The notes: generated from the letters alone by a model not told the origin. A stretch of 64,000 bases of DNA from Terriglobus albidus (GCF_008000815.1 NZ_CP042806.1:5394001-5458000), one strand, 5' to 3'; numbered from the stretch's first letter, positions 26,212-35,961 are shown. Program-made: numbers and translations.

Positions 26212-26240
26212 TTGACAATGGCACAGTGTGCCATTACGCT
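26212..26240 (+). promoter_or_regulatory. RND system 2 promoter with 19-bp palindromic operator
   Basis: TTGACA (26212-26217) and TACGCT (26235-26240) are 17 bases apart. The perfect palindrome AATGGCACAGTGTGCCATT (26217-26235) fills the spacer, so a bound repressor would shut the promoter. Another TTTGGCACATTAAG half-site lies just upstream (26198-26211). Assignment to the divergent TetR protein is inferred. Confidence 0.65.
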
Positions 26241-26278
26241 CAAGTCAGATCTTCACCTCGCGACCCGGAAGCTGCCCG

Positions 26279-27586
26279 ATGCCGACACACCCTTTGCACG
26301 ACCTTTCCTCCCGATCCAGAGCTCTCGCTTCCCTGCTGCTCATTACGCTTCTGCCTGCCGGCTGCTTCCGCAAAAAAGCAGACAACACCGTCAACGCCGC
26401 GACGGTTGTGCAGGTGAACGCGGCGCGCGCCATCGGCAGGCAGGTTGCCGTCACACTTTCGGAGACAGGTAGCTTCGTCGCTGAAGAGTCCTCGGAGGTT
26501 GCCCCTGCAGTCTCCGGCCGTGTCATCCGCACGCCAGTCTCCGTCGGAGCCTTCGTCAAGGCCGGCGACGTGATCTGCGAGCTTGACCATCGCGATGCCG
26601 AGCTGAAGCTGACTCAGTACAAGGCGCAGCTCGCCGAGGCGCAGGCCTCATTGCGTCAGGCACAGTCGCGCATTGGCTTGGGTACCGGAAACTTCGATGC
26701 CTCCCGCGTTCCTGAGGTCGCCGCAGCAAAAGCAACCTATGAGTCCTCCGCCGCACAGGCCCGGCTCGCTGCGGCCGATGCCAAGCGCTATGCCAACCTG
26801 GTCGCTACTGGAGACGTCTCGCAGAGCGTCTACGAGAAGCAGCGCACCCAGGCTGAGACTGCCGAGGCCCAGGCCAATGCATCGCGGCAACAGTACGAAG
26901 GCGCTTTGAACACAGCACGCCAGAGCTTCCAGATCGTGAACTCGTCGCAGGCATCGCTCGAAGCCATGCAGGCGCAGGTCAGCCAGGCGGAGAAGGCGCT
27001 TGCCGATACCACGATCCGCGCTCCCTTCGATGGCTTTGTCAGCGCGCGGCCGATTGCAGTAGGTGAGTACGTCACTACCTCAAGCTCGGTAGCCACCGTC
27101 GTCCGCATGGATACACTCAAGCTGCAGCTGCAGACACCGGAGAAGAGCGCTGCCGGTCTGAAGGTCGGTATGCCAGTCACGGCCCGCGTTGCTGCCTACG
27201 GTGATCGCGACTTTACAGGCACGACCTCAGCCCTCAACCCAGCCGTCAATCCTGATTCGCGTTCCTTCGTTCTCGAAGCGCGCTTCGCTAACAGCGACAG
27301 CACATTGCGCCCCGGCATGTTCGCCAGTGCACGCGTTGTTCTGCCCGGCATGGAGAATGCCGTCTTCGTTCCGAAGGCCGCCGTCGTCCGCGACCGCACC
27401 ACCGACTCCAACCAGATCTTCGTCCTTGATGGCGGCAAGGCGCACCTGCGCGTTGTCACGCTGGGCGAGACCGAGAACGGCTCCCTTCGTGTCCTCAGCG
27501 GGCTGACCGCCGGCGAGATGGTCGCCCTCAACAAGCAGTCTGACCTGTACGACGGCGCCTCCGTCGCTGTGCAGGCAGGCCGGTAA
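26279..27586 (+). CDS. RND efflux periplasmic adaptor lipoprotein (system 2)
   Basis: 435 residues from the ATG at 26279, with GGAAG at 9 bases. The lipoprotein signal ends in LLITLLPAGCF. The lipoyl half-motifs are SGRVIRTPVSVGAFVKAGDVICELD near 83 and DTTIRAPFDGFVSARPIAVGEYV near 245, with a coiled-coil of about 130 residues between. Beta-barrel and membrane-proximal domains follow. First gene of a three-gene operon with pump (12-base gap) and duct. The extended reading frame upstream runs through the promoter and is not used. Confidence 0.94.
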   Translation: MPTHPLHDLSSRSRALASLLLITLLPAGCFRKKADNTVNAATVVQVNAARAIGRQVAVTLSETGSFVAEESSEVAPAVSGRVIRTPVSVGAFVKAGDVICELDHRDAELKLTQYKAQLAEAQASLRQAQSRIGLGTGNFDASRVPEVAAAKATYESSAAQARLAAADAKRYANLVATGDVSQSVYEKQRTQAETAEAQANASRQQYEGALNTARQSFQIVNSSQASLEAMQAQVSQAEKALADTTIRAPFDGFVSARPIAVGEYVTTSSSVATVVRMDTLKLQLQTPEKSAAGLKVGMPVTARVAAYGDRDFTGTTSALNPAVNPDSRSFVLEARFANSDSTLRPGMFASARVVLPGMENAVFVPKAAVVRDRTTDSNQIFVLDGGKAHLRVVTLGETENGSLRVLSGLTAGEMVALNKQSDLYDGASVAVQAGR

Positions 27587-27598
27587 GGAGTTCCTCTC

Positions 27599-30500
27599 AT
27601 GCACGGTTTAGCTAAACTTTGCGTTCGCCGGCCTGTCTTTGCCACCATGCTGATTCTCTCGCTCATGGTGGTGGGCGCCTTCTCCTACTTCAGCCTCGGA
27701 GTCGATCTGCTGCCCAAGGTCGATGTACCGACCGTCGCTGTGACGGTCGCAGACCCGGGAGCTTCGCCGGAAGAGATCGAGACCGAGATCAGCAAGAAGG
27801 TCGAGGACGCGGTTAACACCATCAGCGGCATCGATGAGCTGCGCTCCAACTCCTCCGAGGGCCAGGCACAGGTCATCATCACCTTCGACCTGGATAAGAA
27901 CGGCGACGTCGCCGCTGAAGAAGTCCAGAACAAGATCAACCTGATCCGCAACGATCTTCCGCAGACGGCGAAGTCTCCGGTGGTGCAGAAGTTCGATCCT
28001 GACGCTGCTCCCGTGCTGCAGATTGCGGTTTCGGCGCCACGGTCATTACGCGACCTCACGCTCATCGCCGACAAGCTGCTGCGGCAGAAGCTTGAGAACA
28101 TCAGCGGGGTCGGCCAGGTACAGCTCGTCGGCGGAGCCAGGCGCGAGATCCACGTCAACGTCGATCCGGAGCGTTTGCGCGCCTACAGCCTGACGATCAC
28201 AGACGTCGTGAACGCCGTGCGTCAGCAGAACCTGGAACTCCCCGGAGGCTCGCTCAACGCGGGCACGCGTGAGTTCACCGTACGCACCATGGGCCGCATT
28301 ACCACCGCGGCACAGTTCAATGACATCGCCATCGCTCCGCGCCAGGGTTATGTCGTCAAGGTCAGCGACATTGGCTCTGCTGAAGACAGCTACGCAGAAC
28401 CCAGAACCTCGGGGCGGTTGAATGGTACGCCGGCGGTCATGCTGGTGGTCTCCAAGCAGTCCGGTGCAAACTCGGTTGAGGTTGCCACCGAGGTCAAACG
28501 ACGGCTCGCCGAGATTGCGCCGACACTTCCCAAAGATGTGCGCACGCAGGTCGTACAGGACCAGTCCATCTTCATTGAAGCTGCGATTGAGTCCATCAAG
28601 CATCACCTGATCGAAGGCAGCATCTTCGCCTGTGCCATCATCTTCGTCTTCCTCGCAAACTGGCGCACCACGCTGATTGCCGCCATCGCCATTCCCACCT
28701 CCATCGTCTCCACCTTCGCGCTAATGAAGGCGATGGGGTTCACGCTGAACCAGATCACGATGCTCGCCCTGACGCTGATGGTCGGTATCGTGATCGACGA
28801 CGCCATCATCGTGCTGGAGAACATCTACCGCTTCATTGAAGAAAAGGGCATGTCTCCCTTCGAAGCGGCGATCGAAGGCACACGTGAGATCGGTCTGGCC
28901 GTCATGGCGACCACGCTCTCTCTGCTCGCGGTCTTTCTACCGGTGGGCTTCATGGGCGGCATCGTTGGCCGCTTCATGAGCTCCTTTGGCTTTACCTCGG
29001 CCTTCGCCATCGCGGTCTCGCTGTTGGTCTCATTCACGCTGACGCCGATGCTTTGCTCGCGTTTCATCAAGGTTCCGGCGAAGAGGGACGGCCATCAGCA
29101 TGCTGACGGTCAACACGGGGCTGGCCAACACGGTTCTAAGGACTCGCGCTTCTTCCGGTACATCAACGGCCACTACCTGCGGCTGCTGGAGTGGTCGATG
29201 GCCCATCGTAAAGCCGTAGTGATGATCTGCGGCGGCACCATCCTGAGCCTGATTCCGCTCTTCATCCTTGTCGGCAAAGACTTCACTCCCGCTGACGATC
29301 AGTCGCAGTTCAATGTTCTGATCCGCACACCAGAGGGAAGCTCTCTGGCGGCGACGACACAGGAGACAGAAGCCATCGCCCAGGCGATCCGCAAGCTGCC
29401 GGGTGTCCAGACCACATTGATGACCGCAGGCGGAGGCACGGACGGAGCAGTGAACAGCGCCAGTATCTACGTCAAGCTGGTGGATGTCGGCGATCGCCAC
29501 GACACGCAGACCGAGCTGATGCAGCAGACCCGTAAGCTGCTGACCACCTTCCCCAGCAACCTGCACACCAGCGTCGAGCTGGTTGCTACCGTCGGCAACG
29601 GAGCCAGCAATGCCCAGGTGCAGTACTACATCCAGGGGCCGGATCTTGACAAGCTGACGCAGTACTCTGATGAGCTGCTGGCGCGGATGAAGAAGATTCC
29701 CGGCGTGACTGATGCGGACTCTTCCCTGCGCAGCGGCAAGCCTGAGGTTCGCCTGGAGATCGACCGTGCCCGTGCTGCCGACCTCGGCGTCTCCGTCAAC
29801 AACATCGAGCAGGCTCTAAATACCCTGGTCGCCGGTGAGACCGCCTCGACCTTCAACGCGGGTGATGAGCAGTACGACGTTCGTGTCCGCGCCGGGGAGC
29901 AGTTCCGCAGCCGCATCGAAGAGCTGAATAAGATTACGGTTCCTTCGACACGCCAGCTGGGTTACGTCGGCCTGAATGAGGTGGTCTCCACGCAGAACTC
30001 TACCGGCCCTTCTTCTGTAAATCGCATCGCGAGGCAGCGGCAGGTGACGGTAAGCTGCAATGTTCTGCCCGGCTACTCGCAGTCGCAGGTCCTCTCTTCT
30101 CTGCAGAAGGCTGTTGCGGAGATGCACCTGGACCCCGACTATCGCACCGGTCTAGCCGGAGCCTCCAAAGAGCTTGGCCGCACCGGCTACTACTTCCTGC
30201 TGGCCTTCGCCCTGACCTTCATCTTCATGTACATCGTGCTGGCGGCACAGTTCGAGTCGTTCATCCATCCGGTGACCATCCTGCTTACACTGCCGCTCGC
30301 TGTTCCCTTCGGCATCCTGTCACTGCTGCTTACCGGGCAGACGGTCAACATCTTCTCCGCGCTTGGCCTGCTGCTGCTCTTCGGCATTGTGAAGAAGAAC
30401 GCCATCCTGCAGATCGATCACACCAACGGTCTGCGCGCCGCCGGCATGCCGCGGTATGAGGCGATTCTGCAGGCCAACCAGGACCGTCTGCGGCCCATCC

Positions 30501-30781
30501 TGATGACCACCCTGGCGCTGGTCGCAGGCATGCTGCCGCTGGTGATCTCGCGCGGTACAGGCTCTGCTACTAACCGGTCGATCGGTGTGCTGGTGGTCGG
30601 CGGTCAATCGCTCTGCCTTCTGCTGACGCTGATCGCTGTGCCGGTCTTCTACTCACTCTTTGAGGACATTGCCGAACACCCCATCTGGAGCAAGCCGGTC
30701 CGTATGGCACAGGCTCTCTTCGCGCGCATTCCCAAGTGGAAGCGCAACACGGTGCCCGCACCCTCCAATGAGGTCGTCTAG
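27599..30781 (+). CDS. RND efflux pump permease, HAE1-type (system 2)
   Basis: 1060 residues; the ATG at 27599 follows AAGGAG. It starts MHGLAKLCVRRPVFATMLILSLMVVGAFSYFSLGVDLLPKVDVPTVAVTV, the classical HAE1 opening. TM4 has MLALTLMVGIVIDDAIIVLENIYRFIEEKG with the Asp-Asp proton relay. The second half repeats the fold (KDFTPADDQSQFNVLIRTPEGSSL; LLLLFGIVKKNAILQIDHTN). A His-rich insertion of about 20 residues near 500 (DGHQHADGQHGAGQHGSKDS) lies between TM6 and TM7 on the cytoplasmic side and is unusual. Substrate unknown. Confidence 0.96.
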   Translation: MHGLAKLCVRRPVFATMLILSLMVVGAFSYFSLGVDLLPKVDVPTVAVTVADPGASPEEIETEISKKVEDAVNTISGIDELRSNSSEGQAQVIITFDLDKNGDVAAEEVQNKINLIRNDLPQTAKSPVVQKFDPDAAPVLQIAVSAPRSLRDLTLIADKLLRQKLENISGVGQVQLVGGARREIHVNVDPERLRAYSLTITDVVNAVRQQNLELPGGSLNAGTREFTVRTMGRITTAAQFNDIAIAPRQGYVVKVSDIGSAEDSYAEPRTSGRLNGTPAVMLVVSKQSGANSVEVATEVKRRLAEIAPTLPKDVRTQVVQDQSIFIEAAIESIKHHLIEGSIFACAIIFVFLANWRTTLIAAIAIPTSIVSTFALMKAMGFTLNQITMLALTLMVGIVIDDAIIVLENIYRFIEEKGMSPFEAAIEGTREIGLAVMATTLSLLAVFLPVGFMGGIVGRFMSSFGFTSAFAIAVSLLVSFTLTPMLCSRFIKVPAKRDGHQHADGQHGAGQHGSKDSRFFRYINGHYLRLLEWSMAHRKAVVMICGGTILSLIPLFILVGKDFTPADDQSQFNVLIRTPEGSSLAATTQETEAIAQAIRKLPGVQTTLMTAGGGTDGAVNSASIYVKLVDVGDRHDTQTELMQQTRKLLTTFPSNLHTSVELVATVGNGASNAQVQYYIQGPDLDKLTQYSDELLARMKKIPGVTDADSSLRSGKPEVRLEIDRARAADLGVSVNNIEQALNTLVAGETASTFNAGDEQYDVRVRAGEQFRSRIEELNKITVPSTRQLGYVGLNEVVSTQNSTGPSSVNRIARQRQVTVSCNVLPGYSQSQVLSSLQKAVAEMHLDPDYRTGLAGASKELGRTGYYFLLAFALTFIFMYIVLAAQFESFIHPVTILLTLPLAVPFGILSLLLTGQTVNIFSALGLLLLFGIVKKNAILQIDHTNGLRAAGMPRYEAILQANQDRLRPILMTTLALVAGMLPLVISRGTGSATNRSIGVLVVGGQSLCLLLTLIAVPVFYSLFEDIAEHPIWSKPVRMAQALFARIPKWKRNTVPAPSNEVV

Positions 30782-30782
30782 C

Positions 30783-32495
30783 ATGAAGCAGTTTGTTATC
30801 GCACTCTCTCTCGCTTCGGCGGCCGCATTCGCACAGGAGGCCTCGCCGGCCTCACCTCCGCTGCCACCTGCTGTTACGCTGCAGATCGCTCCTCGCATCG
30901 GCATCACCGGGGAAGCTCCGATCGCGCTGCCAGACGTGATTCAAGCAGTGCTCGCCAATAATCGCGACATCGAGGTCTCACATCTCGCACAGCGGAAGGC
31001 GGTCCTGAACCTGAAGGCCGCCCGCGGATACTTCGATCCTGTCATCGGAGGTAGTGCGCACACCATGCGCCAGGTCACGCCGGTCTCGTCGTCGCTCGGC
31101 GGAGCCACGAACGGAGCCCTCACACAGAAGGAACTCTATGCCGATCCGCAGATCAGCGGCAACTCCCCCTGGCTGGGAACAACCTACAAGCTCGACTTCG
31201 CTTCGACCCGGAGCAACAGCAGCAACACTTACAACACACTGAACCCGACGTACACCACATCGGCCACGGCGAACTTCACGCAACCGCTGTGGAGCGGCCT
31301 GTTCTTCGACCAGAATCGCGAACGGCTCAAGGTCGCACGCAAGAACATCGCACAGAGTGACGAACAGTTCCGGCAGCGCGTGATTGAGACCACAACTCAA
31401 GCCATCCACGCCTACTGGGAGCTCGACTATGCGCTACGCAATCTCGATGTGCAGATCGAGGCCGTGCGCCTGGCCGAACAGCAGGACGCCAGCAATCGCC
31501 GCCAGGTGGAGCAAGGCACACAGGCGCCGATTGACGTTATCCAGACACAGACGCAGATGTCGACCTATCAGCAGAACGTCTTCAACGCACAGCAGCAGGT
31601 CACCAAGGCAGAGAACTCGCTGAAGGCGCTGATGCTGCCCAATCGGGGCGACCCGCTGTGGAGCGTTGCTCTGAAGACAGCCAGCAGCCCTACGGAGTCG
31701 TCGCCCATCCCCACACTCGAAGAGGCGATGCAGCAGGCGCTCGCCGATCGTCCTGACCTCAAGGCCGGAGCCATCGGAGTTCAGGTCAGCGGTCTGGATG
31801 CACGGCTGGCGCATGAGCAAGCGAAACCGCAGGTCAACCTTACGGCACAGCTTGGCGTGCAGGGGCTTTCGGGCCGCAGCGTGCCGCAGTCCTCCGATCT
31901 CTTCGGAAGCCTGTTTGCTCCGCTGGTCACCCGCATCAACGATCTTTCGACCCTCGCCGGCCTGGCGCCGATCTCACTCTCCAGCGGTAGTAGCTCGAGT
32001 GGAGTTCCGTCGTTCTTTGTCGGCGGCTACGATCAGTCGCTCGGCAATCTGCGCGATGGACGGTTCCCCATCGTCAAGGTCGGCGTTCAGATGTCGTGGC
32101 CCATCGGCAACCGCACCGCGCGTGCGCAGGCCGCTGTTGCCGATGCCAATAAGAAGCAGACCATCGCACAGCAGCAGCAGCTTGAGATGACGGTTGAGAG
32201 CGACGTACGGAACGGCCTGCAGCAGCTTATCAATGCGGACCTTGTGCTGAGTGCCTCGCACCGTGCCGCAATACTCGCGCAGCAGCAGTACGACAGCGAG
32301 CAGCGCCAGTTCAAGGCGGGTACGTCGACTGTTTACCTGGTGCTGCAGCGGCAGAATGAGTTGATCAGCGCCAAGCTGCGTGAGATTCGCGCGGCTGCGG
32401 ATCGCGGTGAAGCCGAAGCAGACTTTGATCGCGCAACGGCGAATACGTTGCGGCGGCAGAATATCGATATTGTGGCGGTTTCGAAGAAGCTGTAA
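30783..32495 (+). CDS. TolC-family outer membrane efflux protein (system 2)
   Basis: 570 residues from the ATG at 30783, one base after the pump stop. The signal peptide is MKQFVIALSLASAAAFAQ. The TolC fold shows VIQAVLANNRDIEVSHLAQRKAVLNLKAARGYFDPVIGGSA near 50 and a C-terminal repeat with ADANKKQTIAQQQQLEMTVESDVRNGLQQLINADLVL near 460. It is longer than usual (about 450) because of Ser/Gly-rich stretches, for example LSSGSSSSGVPSF near 400. It completes the tripartite pump and ends 11 bases from the convergent TIGR03435 gene. Confidence 0.94.
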   Translation: MKQFVIALSLASAAAFAQEASPASPPLPPAVTLQIAPRIGITGEAPIALPDVIQAVLANNRDIEVSHLAQRKAVLNLKAARGYFDPVIGGSAHTMRQVTPVSSSLGGATNGALTQKELYADPQISGNSPWLGTTYKLDFASTRSNSSNTYNTLNPTYTTSATANFTQPLWSGLFFDQNRERLKVARKNIAQSDEQFRQRVIETTTQAIHAYWELDYALRNLDVQIEAVRLAEQQDASNRRQVEQGTQAPIDVIQTQTQMSTYQQNVFNAQQQVTKAENSLKALMLPNRGDPLWSVALKTASSPTESSPIPTLEEAMQQALADRPDLKAGAIGVQVSGLDARLAHEQAKPQVNLTAQLGVQGLSGRSVPQSSDLFGSLFAPLVTRINDLSTLAGLAPISLSSGSSSSGVPSFFVGGYDQSLGNLRDGRFPIVKVGVQMSWPIGNRTARAQAAVADANKKQTIAQQQQLEMTVESDVRNGLQQLINADLVLSASHRAAILAQQQYDSEQRQFKAGTSTVYLVLQRQNELISAKLREIRAAADRGEAEADFDRATANTLRRQNIDIVAVSKKL

Positions 32496-32506
32496 CGACG
32501 TAGCGC

Positions 32507-33244
32507 CTAATCTTCCTTTGGCTCTTTGTTCGCCGCATCCACGACGAGGATCTCCCGGCGGATCTTCTTCGGCTCCAGCTTTAAGCCAAGCTGCTCCTCC
32601 ATCGCAGAAGGCAACGAGGGCAGCCCGGAGTCATTCGTGTCCATGGGTGCAAACTTCAAACTGATCACATAGTTTCCTGTGAGCCCCGTCTCATCCACGA
32701 CTGGGCGGCCTACAGGAATCGTCAGCATACCCGCCAGCGTGGCCATGGACGCACTGCGGTTCTGCACTGCGTCCCTGAGCACATAGCCCTTTTCATCACC
32801 GGGCTCTCCGGTGATGGGGAGCTTCGACCCACCTTTGGCGACCACCAGCGCATAGCCCGGAACTTCACGGGTCTCGCGGTGAACCTTCAGACCGAACCGT
32901 TCCTGCAGCAGCCGCTGTAACGGACCCCGCAACTGCTCGTAGCTGAGCGGAGCGTCAGAGTTCGCCTTCGCCGCAATATCGTAAAGCTCTGAGTTCAGCC
33001 AGCCAGGGCCGCCGGCAACCTGATCGCCATCGACCCCAAAGGCGATCTGAATCAACAGGGATAGCGTTACGTTTCTGGCGGTGAAATGTGGAGCTCCGGA
33101 TGGGCTGATCGAGGTATAACCCTCCTGCTTCACAACCCTTCGGACAGAAGCAACCTCAAAACTTGAAACCACCTGCGCCGCAGCCGGAAGCGACAACGTA
33201 GCAACCACGGCGATACAGAACGCTCTCATCCGCACACGATGCAT
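32507..33244 (-). CDS. TIGR03435 family protein, second copy
   Basis: 245 residues; the start is either ATG at 33244 or ATG at 33229, neither with a good ribosome site. The signal peptide is MRAFCIAVVATLSLPAAAQ. The family blocks FEVASVRRVVKQEG, LQRLLQERFGLKVHRETREVPGYALVVAKGGSKL, VVDETGLTGNYVISLKF and MEEQLGLKLEPKKIRREILVVDAANKEP are all present. It is shorter than the copy at 8717-9646. Probably exported, function unknown. Convergent with RND system 2. Confidence 0.93.
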   Translation of the reverse strand: MHRVRMRAFCIAVVATLSLPAAAQVVSSFEVASVRRVVKQEGYTSISPSGAPHFTARNVTLSLLIQIAFGVDGDQVAGGPGWLNSELYDIAAKANSDAPLSYEQLRGPLQRLLQERFGLKVHRETREVPGYALVVAKGGSKLPITGEPGDEKGYVLRDAVQNRSASMATLAGMLTIPVGRPVVDETGLTGNYVISLKFAPMDTNDSGLPSLPSAMEEQLGLKLEPKKIRREILVVDAANKEPKED

Positions 33245-33404
33245 CCCGATGAAGATAAACCATCGGGATACGTCATAGAAGATGGCTTTGCAAATCCAGC
33301 CGGCATCTCATAGTGCAAGATGACCATGACGCGGAATACCAATGTACTCCAAGCAAGGAGCTGGGCTTCACTACCTGGCATTCATTGCTCTTGTGACTCC
33401 CCTA

Positions 33405-33517
33405 CCCACCCTAGCGTTGCGAGGGTGGGGCACCCGGCAGAGGTAACGAAGCAGGTCCTTCGCTAATCACCCCAGCGAACAAGCTCGCTGGGGACCCCGA
33501 ACGCTCAGGATGACAAG
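33405..33517. repeat. palindromic repeat modules
   Basis: CCCACCCTAGCGTTGCGAGGGTGGG hairpin region followed at 33451-33516 by the ccagcgaacaagctcgctggggacc module ending in caggatgacaa, which matches 7994-8057. The rest of the 33245-33534 gap shows no gene. Confidence 0.72.
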
Positions 33518-33534
33518 GTGAAGACCGCGTCGTT

Positions 33535-33948
33535 TTACCGCAACTGGCGATCTGCTTCCTTGATCGGCATGTCATTGATGCTGGCTTCACGGCGCTGCAT
33601 CAAGCCTGAGGGCACAAACTCCCACAGCTCGTTGCCGTAGCTGCGAAACCACTGACCGCTGTCGTCGTGCCATTCGTAGAAGAACTTCACCGCGATGCGG
33701 TTCTCGCGAAAGGCCCAGAGTTCTTTCTTGAGTTTGTAGTCGAGCTCCCGGTTCCACTTCCGCCGTAGAAACTCGATCACCGCCGGACGGCCATTGAGGA
33801 ATTCGGCGCGGTTTCTCCAGTGCGTGTCCTCGGTGTAAGCCGCAGCAACGCGTTCTGGATCGCGTGTGTTCCACAGGTCTTCCGCAAGCTGCACCTTGCG
33901 TGCTGCCTGTTCCGGATCGGTAAAGGGCGGGGCGATGATGGTGCTCAT
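33535..33948 (-). CDS. DUF1348 / SnoaL-like nuclear transport factor 2 fold protein
   Basis: 137 residues from the ATG at 33948, which follows AGGAGA at 7 bases. The family pattern is clear: [98 protein letters not shown]. These small cone-shaped proteins bind or convert small molecules in a central pocket; members of this subgroup have no assigned reaction. Standalone cytoplasmic gene flanked by repeat DNA on both sides. Confidence 0.9.
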   Translation of the reverse strand: MSTIIAPPFTDPEQAARKVQLAEDLWNTRDPERVAAAYTEDTHWRNRAEFLNGRPAVIEFLRRKWNRELDYKLKKELWAFRENRIAVKFFYEWHDDSGQWFRSYGNELWEFVPSGLMQRREASINDMPIKEADRQLR

Positions 33949-34034
33949 AGGGGATCTCCTGCTGCGATCATGGTACGGAGTTGAGATTACGCTCTGATCA
34001 AGGGCAATGCGCCTAACTGGAGAGTCACGAATTT

Positions 34035-34213
34035 GGGTGCCCCACATACGCGCAGCTTATGTGGGAGTATCGAGCAGTAGCTCGATCCGTGTACAGCCCA
34101 CTACAAGGGAGCCAATAATCTTACCGGGACCCTGATTCATACGGAATGACCAACAAAAAGCGGTTCGAGCTTCGCTCGAATGCCCACATAAGCTTCGCGT
34201 ATGTGGGGCACCC
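34035..34213. repeat. MITE-like element with ~31-bp inverted ends, copy 1
   Basis: The left end (gggtgccccacatacgcg...ttatgtggg) is matched by an inverted right end (cccacataagcttcgcgtatg...gcaccc). Inside are TCGAGCAGTAGCTCGA and TTCGAGCTTCGCTCGAA. A full-length relative is at 43443-43617 and a solo end at 38847-38876. It lies between the DUF1348 gene and the end of the MNIO cluster. Confidence 0.85.
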
Positions 34214-34226
34214 GATAGGTGGTTGT

Positions 34227-35084
34227 CTAAAGTGTCGGGCGGCAGAACCATCCGAGCTCTGAGGCAAGCGCGAAGGTTTGTTGCACGGAGGCTGGCTGTT
34301 CCTCGCCGGCAACAACTTCTAAAGCTTCGGCGATTGTCTTCCCTTCTTGCAGCGCGGCCAGCAGCCGGAACTCGCTTTCTTCCAGCGTGCGGTAGTACAC
34401 CACGTCGTCATAGCGATGCACGGCCAGATATCGCCGCTCTGGGGCCATCTCAGGCAATGTGCTCGTGACGATTGTCTGCCGTAGTTGCGCCGCTCCGCTG
34501 TTTACGGCCTTCTCTTCCGGCTTCTTCACTGCAAGCACAAACTCATCGACGGGATAATCCACGGCAAGCAGCCGTAGATGCGGCTGCAGCGCCAGAGATG
34601 ACTCCGGTCCGAGCTGGGCTAGTTCATCCGAAGTAAGCGGCTCGAGCTCAGCGCCATCGAAGGCTTCGACATAGGCCCATTCCAGCCGTGCGATATCCAC
34701 GGCCAGTCGATGTTGCTCGCTGGCGAACGCCGAATGCCGTTCCAGGAACTGCGGCAGATCCGCGCTTAGATCCCGCAAGGTCCACGAGGTCGAAGGACGT
34801 TGTTTCAGATACTCCAACACCAGCGCGTCGAAGCGCTCATCGCCCAACAGCGCCCGCAGCGCGGGATAGTCCTCGGAGACGGCGCTGATCACACGGAACC
34901 AGTACTGCCGGTTGTAGATTTCCAGCCGCTCGAACGAAGTTAGCTCGCTATTAGGACGGATATAGCCAGCCGCAATCTCTTCCATCGACTCGCCTTCGGT
35001 TGTCTGCGACTGCATCGTAAGTTCTGCAGTCAAAGGTCGGCGGACATCCTGCTCCATACGGCGTTGCAGCTCCAGCAGTGTCAT
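34227..35084 (-). CDS. HvfC-type partner protein of MNIO (DUF2063)
   Basis: 285 residues. The N-terminal DUF2063 domain is recognisable: LLELQRRMEQDVRR...YIRPNSELTSFERLEIYNRQYWFRVISAVSEDYPALRALLGDERFDALVLEYLKQRPSTSWTLRDLSADLPQFL (about 3-115). The C-terminal part (about 190-285) ends in a helical RLLAALQEGKTIAEALEVV segment. In MNIO gene pairs this protein binds the precursor and the oxidase and is needed for modification; an old label as DNA-binding is unlikely here. Its ATG overlaps the MNIO stop (ATGA at 35081-35084). Confidence 0.88.
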   Translation of the reverse strand: MTLLELQRRMEQDVRRPLTAELTMQSQTTEGESMEEIAAGYIRPNSELTSFERLEIYNRQYWFRVISAVSEDYPALRALLGDERFDALVLEYLKQRPSTSWTLRDLSADLPQFLERHSAFASEQHRLAVDIARLEWAYVEAFDGAELEPLTSDELAQLGPESSLALQPHLRLLAVDYPVDEFVLAVKKPEEKAVNSGAAQLRQTIVTSTLPEMAPERRYLAVHRYDDVVYYRTLEESEFRLLAALQEGKTIAEALEVVAGEEQPASVQQTFALASELGWFCRPTL

Positions 35085-35935
35085 GCCACCACCTCCTCCA
35101 CAGTTGCCGGCTGCAGAAACTGGTTTGCCTTCAACGCCTCCGCATGCACCTCATCGAAGCTTGGGATTTTGTCATCCCACTCAAGCAACGTCGCCGTCGG
35201 CCCGCAGCGTTCAATGGCGCGCGCGTAGAGACTCCATACCGGATCGAGCACCGGATGATCGTGCGTGTCGAGCGTGTAGCGCTCGAACTGCGAGTGGCCG
35301 GCGATATGGATCTGCGCCACCCGGTCCGCCGGAATGCTGTTCACATACTCCATCGGATCGAACTCATGGTTCCGCGAGGAGACATAGATATTGTTCACAT
35401 CGAGCAGGATGCCGCAGTCGGCGGCATGCACCACCTCGTTCAGGAACTCCCACTCCGTCATCTGCGATTCGTGAAACTCGGCATAGCTGCTGACGTTCTC
35501 CACCGCGACGGGAATCTCCAGAAAGTCCTGCACCTGGCGGATACGTTCCGCAGTGGTCCGCACCGCCTCCCATGTATAAGGCAGCGGCAACAGGTCGTGC
35601 GTATAGCGCCCATCGACACTTCCCCAGCACAGATGGTCCGAGAGCCACGGCGTTCCTGTACGCCGCACCAGGTCCTTTAGTCGCCGCAGATGATCGCGGT
35701 TCGGTGCCTGTGCGCTGCCGAAGTACATCGAGACGCCATGCTGCACTACGCGGTACTGATCGAGGATCTGGTCGAGAATGCGCAGCGGCCTGCCGCCGTC
35801 GACCATGTAGTTCTCTGAGATGATCTCGAACCAGTCGACCACCGGCTTGCGCGAGAGGATGTGGTCGTAGTGCGGCACGCGCAGCCCAATACCGACACCG
35901 TAGTCCGTATATCCATTGAAGCGATTTGCAGGCAT
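35081..35935 (-). CDS. DUF692 multinuclear non-heme iron oxidase (MNIO, HvfB/BufB-like)
   Basis: 284 residues, TIM-barrel family. Candidate metal ligands in conserved blocks: E41 in WFEIISENYM, H66 in VVQHGVSMYFGS, D100 and H101 in LSDHLCW, E146 and N147 in VAVENVSSY, D179 and N181/N182 in ILLDVNNIYVS, H210 and H214 in IHIAGHS, and D223/H225/H227 in LDTHDHP. MNIOs use a di/tri-iron site and O2 to rearrange cysteine residues of a peptide, giving oxazolone-thioamide or thiooxazole groups (methanobactin, TglH and bufferin systems). The substrate here should be the Cys-rich peptide encoded 70 bases upstream. Start supported by GGAG. Confidence 0.93.
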   Translation of the reverse strand: MPANRFNGYTDYGVGIGLRVPHYDHILSRKPVVDWFEIISENYMVDGGRPLRILDQILDQYRVVQHGVSMYFGSAQAPNRDHLRRLKDLVRRTGTPWLSDHLCWGSVDGRYTHDLLPLPYTWEAVRTTAERIRQVQDFLEIPVAVENVSSYAEFHESQMTEWEFLNEVVHAADCGILLDVNNIYVSSRNHEFDPMEYVNSIPADRVAQIHIAGHSQFERYTLDTHDHPVLDPVWSLYARAIERCGPTATLLEWDDKIPSFDEVHAEALKANQFLQPATVEEVVA

Positions 35936-35961
35936 AACAGCTCCATCAAGAGATTGCCGAT

